Shown here in pieces: positions 44,678-54,426 of a stretch of DNA of 64,000 nucleotides. Source of the stretch: Palsa-883 sp963847615. GTDB lineage: Bacteria > Pseudomonadota > Alphaproteobacteria > Acetobacterales > Acetobacteraceae. The stretch's first letter is position 1. The number at the start of each line of letters is the position of its first letter. The translations under genes were made by a program, and so were the position numbers. The notes under the pieces were generated by a model. The model ran no database searches, had not been told where the DNA came from, and worked only from the letters and a program-made list of their open reading frames with translations. Location of the stretch: NCBI GenBank assembly GCA_963847615.1, contig CAWKAN010000013.1, positions 1 to 64,000 of the forward strand, in the 5' to 3' direction.

Positions 44678-47331
44678 ATGCGGAAAAACGCCGACACGCG
44701 CTGGCCGCCCCGGTGGCGGGTCCCGCCGGGCCCCGCCGCGCTTGCCATGCGGGTGTTGCCGGCGGGCAGCGTGGTGGTCAGCCTGTGCCTGGTGCTGGTC
44801 TGCGCCCTGGTGCTGTGGCAGGGGCGGCGCGACACCGCGCGCGACGCCGGGCAGGCGGCGTGGAACATCGCCTCGGCGGTGGAACAGGACATCGCGCGCA
44901 ACGTCGAGGTCTACGACCTGTCGCTGCAAGGGGCGATCCAGGCGCTGCAACTGCCGGGGCTCGACCAGCTCAGCCCGGCGTTGCGCCAGCGCGTGCTGTT
45001 CGACCGCTCGGCCAGCGCGCGCTACCTCGGCTTCGTCAATGTGCTGGACGCCACCGGCACGGTGATCGCGAATTCCCGCTTCGCCCGGCCGCGGCCCGAC
45101 AGCTACGCCGGGCGGCCGTATTTCCAGGCACAGCGGGCCGACCCGCGCAACGTCATCCTGGTCAGCCGGCCGTTCCTGACCGCGCCGGGACAGCAGGCCA
45201 GCATCGCCTTCACCCGGCGCATGACGCACCCCGACGGCAGCTTCGCCGGGGTCGTCGTCGGCAGCATGCGCCTGGCGTATTTCCGTGCCCTGTTCGCGCA
45301 CCTGGCGCTCGGGCCGCACGGCAGCATCGCGCTGTTGCGCAGCGACGGCGTGGTGCTGATGCGCCTGCCGTTCGACGCCAACGACATCGGCCGGGGGCTG
45401 GCCGCCAATCGCCGCTGGCCGGCTTCCTGCGCAGCGGCGAGCCGCGGGTCGAGGCGACCGATCCGATCGACCAGGTGCGCCGGGCCTTCACCTTCCGTCG
45501 CGTCGGCGACCTGCCGCTGGTGATCGGCGTCGGCCTGGCCGCCGAGGACATCTACGCCGCCTGGTGGCGCAAGGCGGGGTTCATCCTGAGCTTCGTGACG
45601 GTGCTCGGGCTGCTCAATCTGGCGCTGGTGCTGTGGTTGCGCCAGGCGTTGCGCCGGCGCGGCGCCAGCGAGGCCGCGACGTCGCACTTCCTGGCGACGA
45701 TGAGCCACGAGCTGCGCACGCCGCTGAACGGCATCATCGGCGCGGCGGAGCTGCTGCGCGACGAGGCGCCGATGGATCCCCGCCAGGCGCGGCGGCTGCG
45801 CACGATCCTGGCGGCGGGCGAGCATCTGCGCGCGGTGGTCAACCGGGTGCTCGACTATGGCTCGATCGAGGCGCAGGGCACGCTGCCGGTGGTGCGGCGC
45901 GTGACGCTGGGCCGCGTGATCGACGAATGCCGCGCGATGATCGAGCCGGCGGCGGGCCGCAAGGGCCTGACGCTGACCTGCCAGGTGGCGCCGTCGGTGC
46001 CTGCCGAGATTGCCAGCGATCCCGGGCAGCTTCGCCAGGTGTTGCTCAACCTGCTGGGCAATGCGGTGAAGTTCACCGATCGAGGCTGCGTCGCGCTGCT
46101 TGTGTTGGCGACATCGGAGCGGTTGCGGATCGAGGTCGCCGATACCGGGCGCGGCGTGCCGGCCGATCGGCGGGCCCGGCTGTTCGCGCCGTACCAGCGG
46201 CTTGAGGAGGATCGGACGGCGGTCGAAGGCACCGGGCTCGGGCTGGCGATCGCGGCCCGGCTGGTCCACGGGCTTGGTGGAACCATCGGGCATCGCGACA
46301 ATGCCGGTGGCGGCAGCGTGTTCTGGGTCGAGTTGCCGATAGGGACGGCGGCGACGGCGACCTCGGCGATCGGCCGGCCGGCGGTCGAGCGGCCCGGGAC
46401 AGCGACGTGCGAGACGGCAGCATCGGCAACGGAGACGCCGCGGACGGAGATGCCAGCGACGACGGCAACGTCGGCGACTTGGATGGCGGCGATGGGCGAC
46501 GCGGCGCCGCATGGCGGTGGCGCCGCCGCCCGGGCACACCGGCTGCGCCTACTGGTCGTCGACGACCTGGCCATGAACCGCGAAATCCTCGGCGATCTGC
46601 TGCGCGCCGACGGGCACCTGGTGGACGAGGCCGGCGACGGCGCGGCGGCGGTGGACGCCATCGCGGCGAATGATTTCGATATCGTCCTGATGGACCTGTG
46701 CATGCCCGGACTGGATGGGCTGGAGGCGACGCGGCGGGTGCGCGGGTTGCCGGGCCGGCGGGCGCAGGTGACGATCCTCGGGCTTTCGGCCAACGCCGCC
46801 GCGGAGCACCTGCGCGCCTGTCGCCAGGCGGGCATGAACGGGCACATCGCCAAGCCGGTCAGCCGCGCCGCGCTGCGCGCCACGCTGGCCCAGGCGGCGG
46901 CCCAGGCGGCCGGTCCGGCGCAACGCGCGTGGCTGGCCGCAGCCGCCGCGGCGCCTTGCCCCGGCGGGCGCGCGGCGATCCTGAACGCCGACACCCTGGC
47001 CGAGGCGCGGAGCTGCATGGGTGGCGCCGATGTCGATCGCCATCTGCGGCAATTGGCCCAGCGACTGGTCGCGCTGGGAACCGTGCTGGCGCAGCCAAAT
47101 GCCGACTGGTCGCTGGATGCGCTGCGCGATCTGACGCATGACCTCGCAAGCGTCGGGATGCTGGGATTCGACGCGCTGGCGGTGGCCGCCGCGCGGCTCG
47201 CACCGATCCTGCTGGAGGCGCGGCAGAGTGCCGAGCCGGTGATCGCCGAGCTGGCCCGTGTGGCGCGTGCCTCGTTGGAAACGCTGCGGCCGCACCTGAC
47301 GCCAGCCCGCGAGACCGCAGGCCGGGAATGA
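44678..47331 (+). pseudogene. Hybrid sensor histidine kinase with apparent frameshift
   Basis: The first frame gives a membrane helix (residues about 25-45) and a dCache-type sensor domain (SYAGRPYFQAQRADPRNVIL), ending near 45410, where the frame changes (GLAANR to SPLAGFLRSGEPRVEATDP). The second frame carries a second membrane helix, HisKA with FLATMSHELRTPLNGIIGAA, HATPase (LRQVLLNLLGNAVKFTDRG, EGTGLGLAIAARL), a receiver domain (LLVVDDLAMNREILGDLLRA, DIVLMDLCMPGLDG) and an HPt-like end (LTHDLASVGMLGFDAL). The ligand is unknown. It lies convergent to a response-regulator gene. The shift could be a sequencing error. Confidence 0.88.
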
Positions 47332-47483
47332 CGACGCTTCCGGCAGTTCGCCCCAGCGGTGTCGCGCGCGGTTGCCCAGGCGGGGTGGGCGGCCGGGGTG
47401 GGCGGCCGGGGTGGGCGGCCAAGGCGGGCGGCGGCGGCGCGCCAGGCCGGGACGGATGCCGCCGGGGATCCCGGCGCCGGGCG

Positions 47484-48032
47484 CTACCGGCGGTAGATTT
47501 CCAGCATCTTGCGCCCGCGCGACAGTTCTTCCGGCTCGTCGAAGGTGGGGGGCGGCTCCTGCACGCGGTGCCAGACCTGGCCGACCGGGAGATCGAAATC
47601 CGCCGACGCCCCGCCATTAGTTGCATAATCGGATGGTTCCGGGCCGGCAGTGGACCGGCCGCCCAGGAACGGCGCCAACCCGCGCAGCAGCGTCATCGGC
47701 TTGATCGGCTTGTGGAACACCACGGTGGCGCCGACGCGATGCGCGGCCTGCGTCGCATCGCGCGACAACAGCGAGGTCAGAACGGCGATCGGCACCCTCG
47801 CGTAGTTCGGCAGGCGGTGGATCTCCTCGCACGCGCGCAGCCCGTTCATGCGCGGCATGCGCAGGTCGAGGATGACCAATCGGGCGACGACGCGCCGGGC
47901 GAGCGCCACCGCCTCCTCGCCGTCGCCGGCCAGGAAGATGCTGCGCCCGGAATGGATCAGCAGCGAGCGCAGGATGCCGCGCATCAGCCCGTCATCCTCG
48001 GCGATGATGATGCTGTCGGTGAGTTCTTCCAC
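47484..48032 (-). CDS. Response regulator receiver protein
   Basis: A 182-residue protein from the GTG at 48032, with cgagg about 10 bp upstream. The receiver domain occupies residues 5-125: SIIIAEDDGLMRGILRSLLI (acidic pair), the phosphoryl Asp in LVILDLRMPRMNG, the Thr in VAVLTSLLS-like text (IAVLTSLLSRDATQ) and the Lys in VVFHKPIKPMTLLRG. The C-terminal 50 residues have no DNA-binding domain. It is a single-domain regulator probably acting by protein contact. It faces the kinase gene tail to tail. Confidence 0.88.
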   Translation of the reverse strand: MEELTDSIIIAEDDGLMRGILRSLLIHSGRSIFLAGDGEEAVALARRVVARLVILDLRMPRMNGLRACEEIHRLPNYARVPIAVLTSLLSRDATQAAHRVGATVVFHKPIKPMTLLRGLAPFLGGRSTAGPEPSDYATNGGASADFDLPVGQVWHRVQEPPPTFDEPEELSRGRKMLEIYRR

Positions 48033-48144
48033 GTGAGCGTGCCTCGGTTTTTGGCCGCGCTTGTTGGCGGATGGAAGGACGATACGCCCGGCTCGTTGCG
48101 GTCCGGTTAACGCGGTGGCCGCAATGGCGCTGGCAGGCAACGGG

Positions 48145-49155
48145 TCAGGCGATGCCCCAGAAGCGGGCGATGGCGTCGGTGGCGGACACGCCGATCGGCA
48201 GCACGGCGGAGGCGACGCTGCCCCCCGCGGCGACCGGATAGCCGTGCCCCAGCGCGGCGATCGTCCAGCGCTCCACGCGCGGCCGTCCGGCCTCGCCCCA
48301 GCTGTCATGGCGCGCCAGCAGGCTCGTCGCCGAGGTCGTCGGCGCCTCGCCCAGGCCATGCACCGCGCGCCATTGCCGCGCCAGCAACGCGGCATTGGCC
48401 GGGTCCACCACGGTGTCCGCCCCGCCGTGCCAGATCGACAGGCGCGGCCAGGGCCCGCGGTAACCGGCGGGGCCGGCGCGGCGCACCTGCTCGGCCCAGG
48501 CCTCGGGCGAGCGGCCGTCCGGCCCGGCCTGGGCCATGCGGGCCAGCGCGGCGGCGGCACCACCGGCGGAACCCACCGGCAGGCCGGCGATCGAGGCGCC
48601 GGCGGCGAACACGTCGGGGTAGGCGGCGAGCAGGGCCACGGCCATCGCCCCGCCGGCGGACAGGCCGGCGACATGCACCGCGGTCGGGTCGCTGCCGAGG
48701 CGACGCTCGGCCTCGGCGACCATGGCGCGGATCGACTGCGCCTCGCCAAGGCCGCGGGTGACGTGGGCCGGGCGGAACCAGTTGAAGCAGCGCTGGCGGT
48801 TGTTGTCCGCCGACTGGGTCGGCAGCACCAGGGCGACGCCGGCGCGGTCGGCCAGCGCCATCCAGCCCGAGTCCGCGGCGAAGCCGGCGGCATCCTGGCC
48901 GCAGCCATGCAGCAGCACCACCAGCGGCGCGCCGGTCACGAGGCCGGGCGGCCGATAGGCGCGCATCGTCAGGCCGCCCGGATTGGCGCCGAAATCCGCG
49001 ACCGTGATCAACTCGCCGGTGCCGGGCCTGGTGATACCCGTCGTCCCGGGAGCGCCGACCGCCCGCGCGATAGGCGGCGCCAACATCGCGGCGGCCGCCC
49101 GCAGCGCGGTGCGCAACCCGCGTCCCGCGATCAACGCCTCACGTGGCCACTGCAT
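48145..49155 (-). CDS. PHB-depolymerase-family esterase
   Basis: A 336-residue protein from the ATG at 49155. PLVVLLHGCGQDAAGFAADS provides the oxyanion region. The catalytic serine is in VAGLSAGGAMAVALLAAYPD (GxSxGG), the aspartate in SIWHGGADTVVDPANAALLA, and the late histidine in IAALGHGYPVAAGGS. This is the LpqC/poly(3-hydroxybutyrate) depolymerase-like family, often secreted. The N-terminus (RTALRAAAAMLAPPIARAVG) may be a signal peptide. No PHB genes are adjacent. Confidence 0.88.
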   Translation of the reverse strand: MQWPREALIAGRGLRTALRAAAAMLAPPIARAVGAPGTTGITRPGTGELITVADFGANPGGLTMRAYRPPGLVTGAPLVVLLHGCGQDAAGFAADSGWMALADRAGVALVLPTQSADNNRQRCFNWFRPAHVTRGLGEAQSIRAMVAEAERRLGSDPTAVHVAGLSAGGAMAVALLAAYPDVFAAGASIAGLPVGSAGGAAAALARMAQAGPDGRSPEAWAEQVRRAGPAGYRGPWPRLSIWHGGADTVVDPANAALLARQWRAVHGLGEAPTTSATSLLARHDSWGEAGRPRVERWTIAALGHGYPVAAGGSVASAVLPIGVSATDAIARFWGIA

Positions 49156-49550
49156 GCTCGGTCCGCGTCCTTCTGCCTGGCCCCGACGATATATGGGCTT
49201 TGCTGCGCTGCAACATAAGTGGCGGAGCGTGCGATGGCTGCATGTGTAGTGGCGCGGCCGACGCCCCTGGGGGGACAATCGTTCACGGCGCCGGTCACCG
49301 GGCCAATCCTACCCGATCATCAGCGAATGGCTGCCACGCCGGGTCCGCTCCCGGCGATCAAGCTGGGGGACATCGGAGGACCGAAGGATGCGGTTTCGCA
49401 TTCGATGGCAAATCCGGTGGGGGAGGTGGCGGGTGCGACTACTAATCGCACGCCGCCGTTAGCCTACCCAAACCGGAGGGTGGGGTCGCGCAAGCGATCC
49501 CACTCCTCGGTTACCATAAATCCGTTCGGCTATGCCAGCGCTATCGCAAG

Positions 49551-49624
49551 CCAGGGCAATCGGGTGAAGCGAAGGCAGGTCGGGGCTCCGCTCCGACCTG
49601 CCTTCGCTTCGCCCGATTGCCCTG
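49551..49624. mobile_element. MITE-like element with 9-bp target duplication, second copy
   Basis: A 74-bp near-perfect hairpin element with ends CCAGGGCAATCGGGTGAAGC and the complement ...CCGATTGCCCTG. It is flanked by the direct repeat TATCGCAAG at 49542-49550 and 49625-49633. The terminal sequence is the same as at 7123-7254; the interior differs. It lies 30 bp after the argF stop. The rest of the gene-free stretch 49156-49654 shows nothing else I can name. Confidence 0.88.
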
Positions 49625-49654
49625 TATCGCAAGCGCCGCGCATCCAGGCGCCTT

Positions 49655-50617
49655 CTATCGTGCCGCGCCGAGCGCCCAGGCGAGCACGCCCTTCTGCGCG
49701 TGCAAGCGGTTTTCCGCCTCGTCGAACACCACCGACTGCGGGCCGTCGATCACCTCCTCGGTGACCTCCTCGCCGCGATGCGCCGGCAGGCAGTGCATGA
49801 AGATCGCATCCACCGCCGCGCGGGCCATCAGCGCGGCGGTGACGCGATACGGCGCCAGCAGGTTGTGGCGCGTGGTGTTCGGATCGTCCGACATGCTGAC
49901 CCAGGTGTCGGTGACCACGCAGCGCGCGCCGGCCACCGCGGTTTGCGGATCGTCGGTCAGCTCGATCCTGCCGCCCTGCGCGCGCGCCCAGTCGAGCAGC
50001 GCCTGCGGCGGGCGCAGCGCGTCCGGCGTGGCCAGGCGCAGCGTGAAGCCGAAACGCACCGCCGCCTCGATCCAGCTGCGCGCGACGTTGTTGCCGTCGC
50101 CGCACCAGGCGACCACCTGGCCGGCGATCGGGCCGCGATGCTCCTCGAACGTCAGCACGTCGGCCATAAGCTGGCAGGGATGCGAGGTGTCGGTCAGGCC
50201 GTTGATCACCGGCACCGTCGCGTACTGCGCCATCTCGTGCATCTTGGCGACGCGGTCGGTGCGCATCACGATCGCATCGACATAGCGCGACAGCACGCGC
50301 GCGGTGTCGGCCGGGCTTTCGCCGCGGCCGGACTGCATGTCGCGCGCGTTCAGCACGACCACGTCGCCGCCGAGCTGGCGCATGCCGACCTCGAACGACA
50401 CGCGGGTGCGCGTGCTGGGCTTCTCGAAGATCAGCGCCAGGGTTTTGCCGGCGAGCGGGCGCGAGGACACGCCGTGCTTGTAGTTCGCCGCCACCTCGAG
50501 CATCCGGCGCAGCGTCGCCGTATCGAAGTCCTTCAGGTCGAGAAAGTGCCGAGGGCCGGCCACCGTTTCGGTGGACCGGCCCTCCCGCGCGCTTTTTCGC
50601 CGCAGCGCAGCGGTCAC
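49655..50617 (-). CDS. argF: Ornithine carbamoyltransferase
   Basis: A 320-residue protein from the GTG at 50617, overlapping the argD stop. FEKPSTRTRVSFEVGMRQLG binds carbamoyl phosphate, DTSHPCQLMADVLT and the end motif FMHCLPAHRGEEVTEEVIDG carry the ornithine/carbamoyl sites. GDGNNVARSWIEAAVRFGF is the hinge. It makes citrulline in arginine synthesis. argD precedes it on the same transcript, the usual alphaproteobacterial argDF pair. A MITE-like element lies 30 bp past its 3' end. Confidence 0.96.
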   Translation of the reverse strand: MTAALRRKSAREGRSTETVAGPRHFLDLKDFDTATLRRMLEVAANYKHGVSSRPLAGKTLALIFEKPSTRTRVSFEVGMRQLGGDVVVLNARDMQSGRGESPADTARVLSRYVDAIVMRTDRVAKMHEMAQYATVPVINGLTDTSHPCQLMADVLTFEEHRGPIAGQVVAWCGDGNNVARSWIEAAVRFGFTLRLATPDALRPPQALLDWARAQGGRIELTDDPQTAVAGARCVVTDTWVSMSDDPNTTRHNLLAPYRVTAALMARAAVDAIFMHCLPAHRGEEVTEEVIDGPQSVVFDEAENRLHAQKGVLAWALGAAR

Positions 50618-51810
50618 TGCGCCGCTGCCTTCGCCGCCGCCGCCGCCACAGTGCGCGTGGCCCGGCGCAGCATCTCCACCGCGGCGTCGATATCGGCGTC
50701 GGTGACCACCAGCGGCGGTGCCAGGCGCAGCACGTTGTCGCCGGCGGTGATCGCCATCAGCCCCTCGGCGACGCAGGCGGCCTGCACGTCGTTCTGCGGC
50801 AGCACGCATTTCAGCCCGAGCAGCAGGCCCATGCCGCGCGCCTCCGCGTAGACCTGCGGATATTCGCGCGCCAGCGCGTCGAGTTCCGCGCGCAGCTTGC
50901 GGCCCTTGCGCTGAACCTCCTCCAGGAAGCCCGGAGCGAGCATGACGTCGAGCACCGCGTTGCCGGCGGCACACGCCAGCGGGTTGCCGCCGAACGTCGT
51001 GCCGTGCGTGCCGGGAACCAGATATTTCGCCACCGATTCCTTGGCCAGCACCGCACCGAGCGGGAAGCCGCCGCCGATGCCCTTCGCCGCGGCAATGACA
51101 TCCGGCTCGATCCCGGACCATTCATAGGCGAACAGCTTGCCGGTGCGGCCCATGCCCGACTGCACCTCGTCCATCCCGAGCACCAGCCCGTACTCGTCGC
51201 ACACCGCGCGCAGGTCGCGCAGGAACTGCGGGTCGGCCGGTCGCACGCCACCCTCGCCCTGGATCGGTTCGACAATGATGCCGGCGGTGCCCGGGCCGAT
51301 CGCGTTGCGCACCGCGTTCATGTTGTTGAACGGCACCTGGTCGAAGCCTTCCAGCGGCGGGCCGAAGCCCTTGAGGTATTTCTCGTTGCCGGTGGCCGCC
51401 AGCGCGCCGAGCGTGCGGCCGTGGAAGGCGCCCTCGAAGGTGATGATGCGGTAGCTGTCGTGCCGGCCGCCCTCGTAGACGGCCTTGCGGATCATCTTGA
51501 TCATGCCCTCGTTGGCTTCGGTGCCCGAGTTGCAGAAGAAGACGCTGTCGGCAAACGTGTGCTCGACCAGCCGCGCGGCCAGACGTTCCGCCTGCGGGAT
51601 GCGATACAGGTTGGAGACGTGCATCACCTTGGCCGCCTGCTCGGCGATCGCCTTGGCCAGATGCGGATGGCCGTGGCCCAACGAGGTGGTGGCGATGCCG
51701 GAGCCGAAATCGAGGAATCGTCGCCCGTCCACCGTCCACAGCCAGGCGCCCTCGCCCCGCTCAAAAGCGAGGTCGGCACGTGCGTAGTTCGGCATCAAGG
51801 CGGAGATCAT
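50614..51810 (-). CDS. argD: Acetylornithine aminotransferase
   Basis: A 398-residue class III aminotransferase from the ATG at 51810 (MISALMPNYARADLAFERGE). It has VFFCNSGTEANEGMIKMIRK, the PLP-lysine region PDVIAAAKGIGGGFPLGAVL, the Asp in LVLGMDEVQSGMGRTGKLFA and HGTTFGGNPLACAAGNAVLD. It transaminates N-acetylglutamate semialdehyde. It is the first gene of the argDF unit. The 5' region beyond 51811 is the left half of a split fold-back element. Confidence 0.96.
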   Translation of the reverse strand: MISALMPNYARADLAFERGEGAWLWTVDGRRFLDFGSGIATTSLGHGHPHLAKAIAEQAAKVMHVSNLYRIPQAERLAARLVEHTFADSVFFCNSGTEANEGMIKMIRKAVYEGGRHDSYRIITFEGAFHGRTLGALAATGNEKYLKGFGPPLEGFDQVPFNNMNAVRNAIGPGTAGIIVEPIQGEGGVRPADPQFLRDLRAVCDEYGLVLGMDEVQSGMGRTGKLFAYEWSGIEPDVIAAAKGIGGGFPLGAVLAKESVAKYLVPGTHGTTFGGNPLACAAGNAVLDVMLAPGFLEEVQRKGRKLRAELDALAREYPQVYAEARGMGLLLGLKCVLPQNDVQAACVAEGLMAITAGDNVLRLAPPLVVTDADIDAAVEMLRRATRTVAAAAAKAAAQ

Positions 51811-51938
51811 GGGGTCATAACCCTCGGTCGTTGCATCCCAAAACGGATCTCCCGTCCGCGACCATTCACGGGCGGGTCCAGGGAAGCCGGGGAGATTGGC
51901 GACGGTCCCGGGCCGTGTCAAACGCCGTGCGCGGCGAA

Positions 51939-52109
51939 GCAAGGCTGGGGCTTCGCCCCAGACCCCACCAAGGGGCGCTGCCCCTTGGAACCCCGCCAAG
52001 GGCGGAGCCCTTGGAACCCCGGACCGGGAGCGGATGAGGGGGAGGGGGCGGATGGGCAGGGCGTCGGTGCCGCCCCTCGCGAGGGCGATTATGCGGGACT
52101 TGACGAACC
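51939..52109. repeat. Long fold-back element, left half (split by IS1595)
   Basis: The left half runs from aaggctggggcttcgcccca to gacttgacgaa. The right half is at 54166-54332 beginning aattcgtcaagtcccgc. Between 52055-52107 and 54168-54220 the two halves are perfect inverted complements for about 53 bp, which places the break within the loop of one palindrome. The stretch 51811-52159 holds no gene. Confidence 0.85.
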
Positions 52110-52159
52110 GGCGCATGAAGGGCATGGTTTTCTCCTATCAACAGTAGGAGCGTTTTGTG

Positions 52160-52477
52160 ATGACCCGACCGCCCGCCGAGAAGAAAGCCCCGGAAAACGA
52201 TCCGAGCAATTCCTGGCTTCAGGTGCCGGCGGTCTACTGCGACACCTTCTCGACGGGCCTTATCCCCGGAAATCGCATGATCCGAATCGTGTTTGGCGAC
52301 TACATCAGTCGGCAAGATTACCCCTTCTATCGGTCGGCCGTCGTGATGCCGATCGACGACATCGAGGTATTGATCAAACACCTCACAAGGCGAGTGGCCG
52401 AATTAAAGAAAATCGAAGCCGAGGCCGAGGGGGCTCCGGAAGCCGAGGCGGCAGACGACGAGTTGCCGGAGGAATAG
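52160..52477 (+). CDS. Passenger-gene hypothetical protein 1
   Basis: A 105-residue protein with taggagcg before the ATG. It contains VVMPIDDIEVLIKHLTRRVAE near the middle/end, a helix, and an acidic tail (AEAEGAPEAEAADDELPEE). The start, WLQVPAVYCDTFSTGLIPG, suggests a small globular domain, weakly like DUF3467. No domain can be assigned with certainty. It is 10 bp upstream of the next gene on the same strand. Confidence 0.6.
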   Translation: MTRPPAEKKAPENDPSNSWLQVPAVYCDTFSTGLIPGNRMIRIVFGDYISRQDYPFYRSAVVMPIDDIEVLIKHLTRRVAELKKIEAEAEGAPEAEAADDELPEE

Positions 52478-52487
52478 GAGCGCGCCA

Positions 52488-53084
52488 ATGTCCGATGGCG
52501 ACGATCCACAAGGCCAGACGCCGACCCAACCCACCGGCCGGGCGGTCGATAAGGCATTCCTCTCAGAGAGAGGGACCACGGTCACTACGACAATTCCAGA
52601 GCCGTTTGCGGCTTCCCCCTCGACAAACCTCGCCAAGGTGGAAGTCACTAGCGAGCCTGCGCCGCCAAATAAACCAAAACGAGCCCTTGCGGAGCATCGA
52701 CAGCGCCCTACTCGCATTGATCACCGCATGCCGCCGAATGTGATCATGCACCATGTTCTTGATGAGCGGTTGGAAAAGCTGGCGTTCGCGCCGCGGTCGC
52801 GCTCGCGTTTTGAGGGTTTAACGTCCGCCTGGATTGCGGGAGCGGTCGGGTTGTTGGGTGGCGCCGTACAGTCTGGATGGAGCATTTTTATAAGCCCGCC
52901 TACGAGCGGGCTTACGACCGGCCTGATCGCCGGAGCTTTTGTCAATCTAGCAATCCTGCTGGTGTTCATTGGATTAGCCACCGGCTCAATGTTCAAGTCC
53001 CCCCAGGAAAAAGGACCGCTTTCTGCCGACCTGTTGCAAGAGATACGTTCGCAAAGCGACAAAGCTCGTGCCGGCGATCAGTAA
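52488..53084 (+). CDS. Passenger-gene hypothetical membrane protein
   Basis: A 198-residue protein preceded by ggaggaataggag. The N-terminal 100 residues are polar and Pro/Thr-rich. Two membrane helices follow near residues 113-135 (AWIAGAVGLLGGAVQSGWSI) and 141-165 (GLIAGAFVNLAILLVFIGLA), then a cytoplasmic-like tail. Codon use is less GC-biased than the neighbours, consistent with acquisition. No domain recognised. 53085-53211 holds nothing. Confidence 0.65.
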   Translation: MSDGDDPQGQTPTQPTGRAVDKAFLSERGTTVTTTIPEPFAASPSTNLAKVEVTSEPAPPNKPKRALAEHRQRPTRIDHRMPPNVIMHHVLDERLEKLAFAPRSRSRFEGLTSAWIAGAVGLLGGAVQSGWSIFISPPTSGLTTGLIAGAFVNLAILLVFIGLATGSMFKSPQEKGPLSADLLQEIRSQSDKARAGDQ

Positions 53085-53211
53085 GCGCGCCAACGCAGCG
53101 CAAGAGCGGGCGACCCTTCATCGCCCCACAGCAGCAATTCCAGCTGTCTCAGGTCTTCGATCCGGCTGACACCTTCAAACTCGGTCTGAAGCGCCTGCCA
53201 GTCCTGACGCT

Positions 53212-54117
53212 TCAGCAAAGTGCTACAGCCGCACCAAAGATGTCTGGATTCTTCCGATTGTTGTAGCGCCACTCGAACTCGGCGACGTAGAGCGGCAGAT
53301 ATTTGGCGCTAACGTGGTGGAAGCTACCCATGATGCCGCGTTTCAACAGCGACCAGAAGCTGTCGATGGTTCCCGTGTGGATAACGCCACGCACATATTC
53401 ACCTTTGGCGTGCTTGACGGACTCGTGGGGGAAATCGCGCGCCAAGTCGATATATCCACTGTGCTCATCGGTGGCGATCAAGCTGACCTTCTCGGACACT
53501 GCGGCGCGGACGAAATGGCCCATCGTGCGAAGGTTGGCCTCGCGAAGCACGCGGGCGACGACCGGCCCTTGCCGCTCAACAGCGCCGATGACGATCTCCT
53601 TGCCGACGCCGCCCGTGCCGGGTGTGCGCTTGTCCCAATGCCGGTTCTTGTTCTTGCCGCCGATGTAGGTTTCATCGACCTCAACGATACCCATCAGCTT
53701 GCGGAACTCGGGATCGACCAGGGCGGCCCGGATACGGTGGCACATATAATGGGCGGTGGAGTACACCCGAACCCCATCATCCGGTGGATTTGCAGCGCGG
53801 CGATGCCTTTCTTGCTGGTCAGCATGAGGTAGATGACCTTGAACCATGTTCGCAGCGCGACGTTAGTGTTCTGGAACACTGTTCCAGCGATCACCGAGAA
53901 GCGATAGGATGGTACTTTTGCCGCAATCCATACATTCCCATTTGAACGCCATCGTCCTCAATGCGAACACGTGGTTCGACGATCCGCACCGGGGGCACTT
54001 GACCACCCCATCCGGCCAGCGCCGCCGCATCAAGTAGACTTTGCACGCCTGTTCATCGGGAAACAGCGCGTCAAACTCGGCGCTGGTCATTTGCTTCGTG
54101 AACTTGATCTGGCCCAT
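53212..54117 (-). pseudogene. IS1595-family transposase (ISXO2-like), frameshifted
   Basis: The N-terminal frame has QMTSAEFDALFPDEQACKVY and the zinc ribbon CPRCGSSNHVFALRTMAFKW...CMDC. A second frame continues AGTVFQNTNVALRTWFKVIY. A third frame has the DDE core VEVDETYIGGKNKN, LIATDEHSGYIDLARDF and HTGTIDSFWSLLKRG. The shifts are near 53910 and 53765 (a run of Gs). As read it cannot make a full protein; sequencing errors in G runs are possible. Confidence 0.85.
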
Positions 54118-54165
54118 CGGACGTGCCCTCATGTCTGACGGAGAGGAATATGGCACGTCTCGGCC

Positions 54166-54332
54166 AATTCGTCAAGTCCCGCATAATCGCCCTCGCGAGG
54201 GGCGGCACCGACGCCCTGCCCATCCGCCCCCTCCCCCTCATCCGCTCCCGGTCATGGAGTCCAGAGGCTCCGCCTCTGGTGGGGGGTCCAGGGGGGCAAC
54301 GCCCCCCTGGCGGGGTTCGGGGCGGAGCCCCG
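54166..54332. repeat. Long fold-back element, right half (split by IS1595)
   Basis: It completes the palindrome begun at 51939, ending ggggttcggggcggagcccc like the other copies. It also carries catggagtccagaggctccg, shared with 40391-40682. Between it and the vapB gene lie ~95 bp without a feature. Confidence 0.83.
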
Positions 54333-54426
54333 ATGGCTCGCGCCGCGCGTCGAAACAGGGCGTGACTTTCGCTGGCCCCGGGGATAGCTCTACCAGGCTT
54401 GGCAAACTTTCTACCAAGGTCCGACC

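Larger units (their letters stand above)
52110..54165 (-). mobile_element. IS1595-family (ISXO2-like) element with passenger genes
   Basis: About 2.06 kb inserted in the loop of the fold-back element. Its degenerate inverted ends share the pattern GGC...CAT..T..TCTCC (52110-52135 and 54140-54165). It contains an IS1595 transposase (frameshifted, minus strand) and two plus-strand genes of unknown function. IS1595 elements carrying passenger genes are known. No 8-bp target duplication is visible, so the exact ends are estimates. Confidence 0.7.

Noticed and set aside
52101..54175. An 8-bp target duplication for the IS1595 element
   Set aside because: The flanks are gacgaacc and aattcgtc, inverted rather than direct repeats, because the site lies in a palindrome; no clear duplication is visible.
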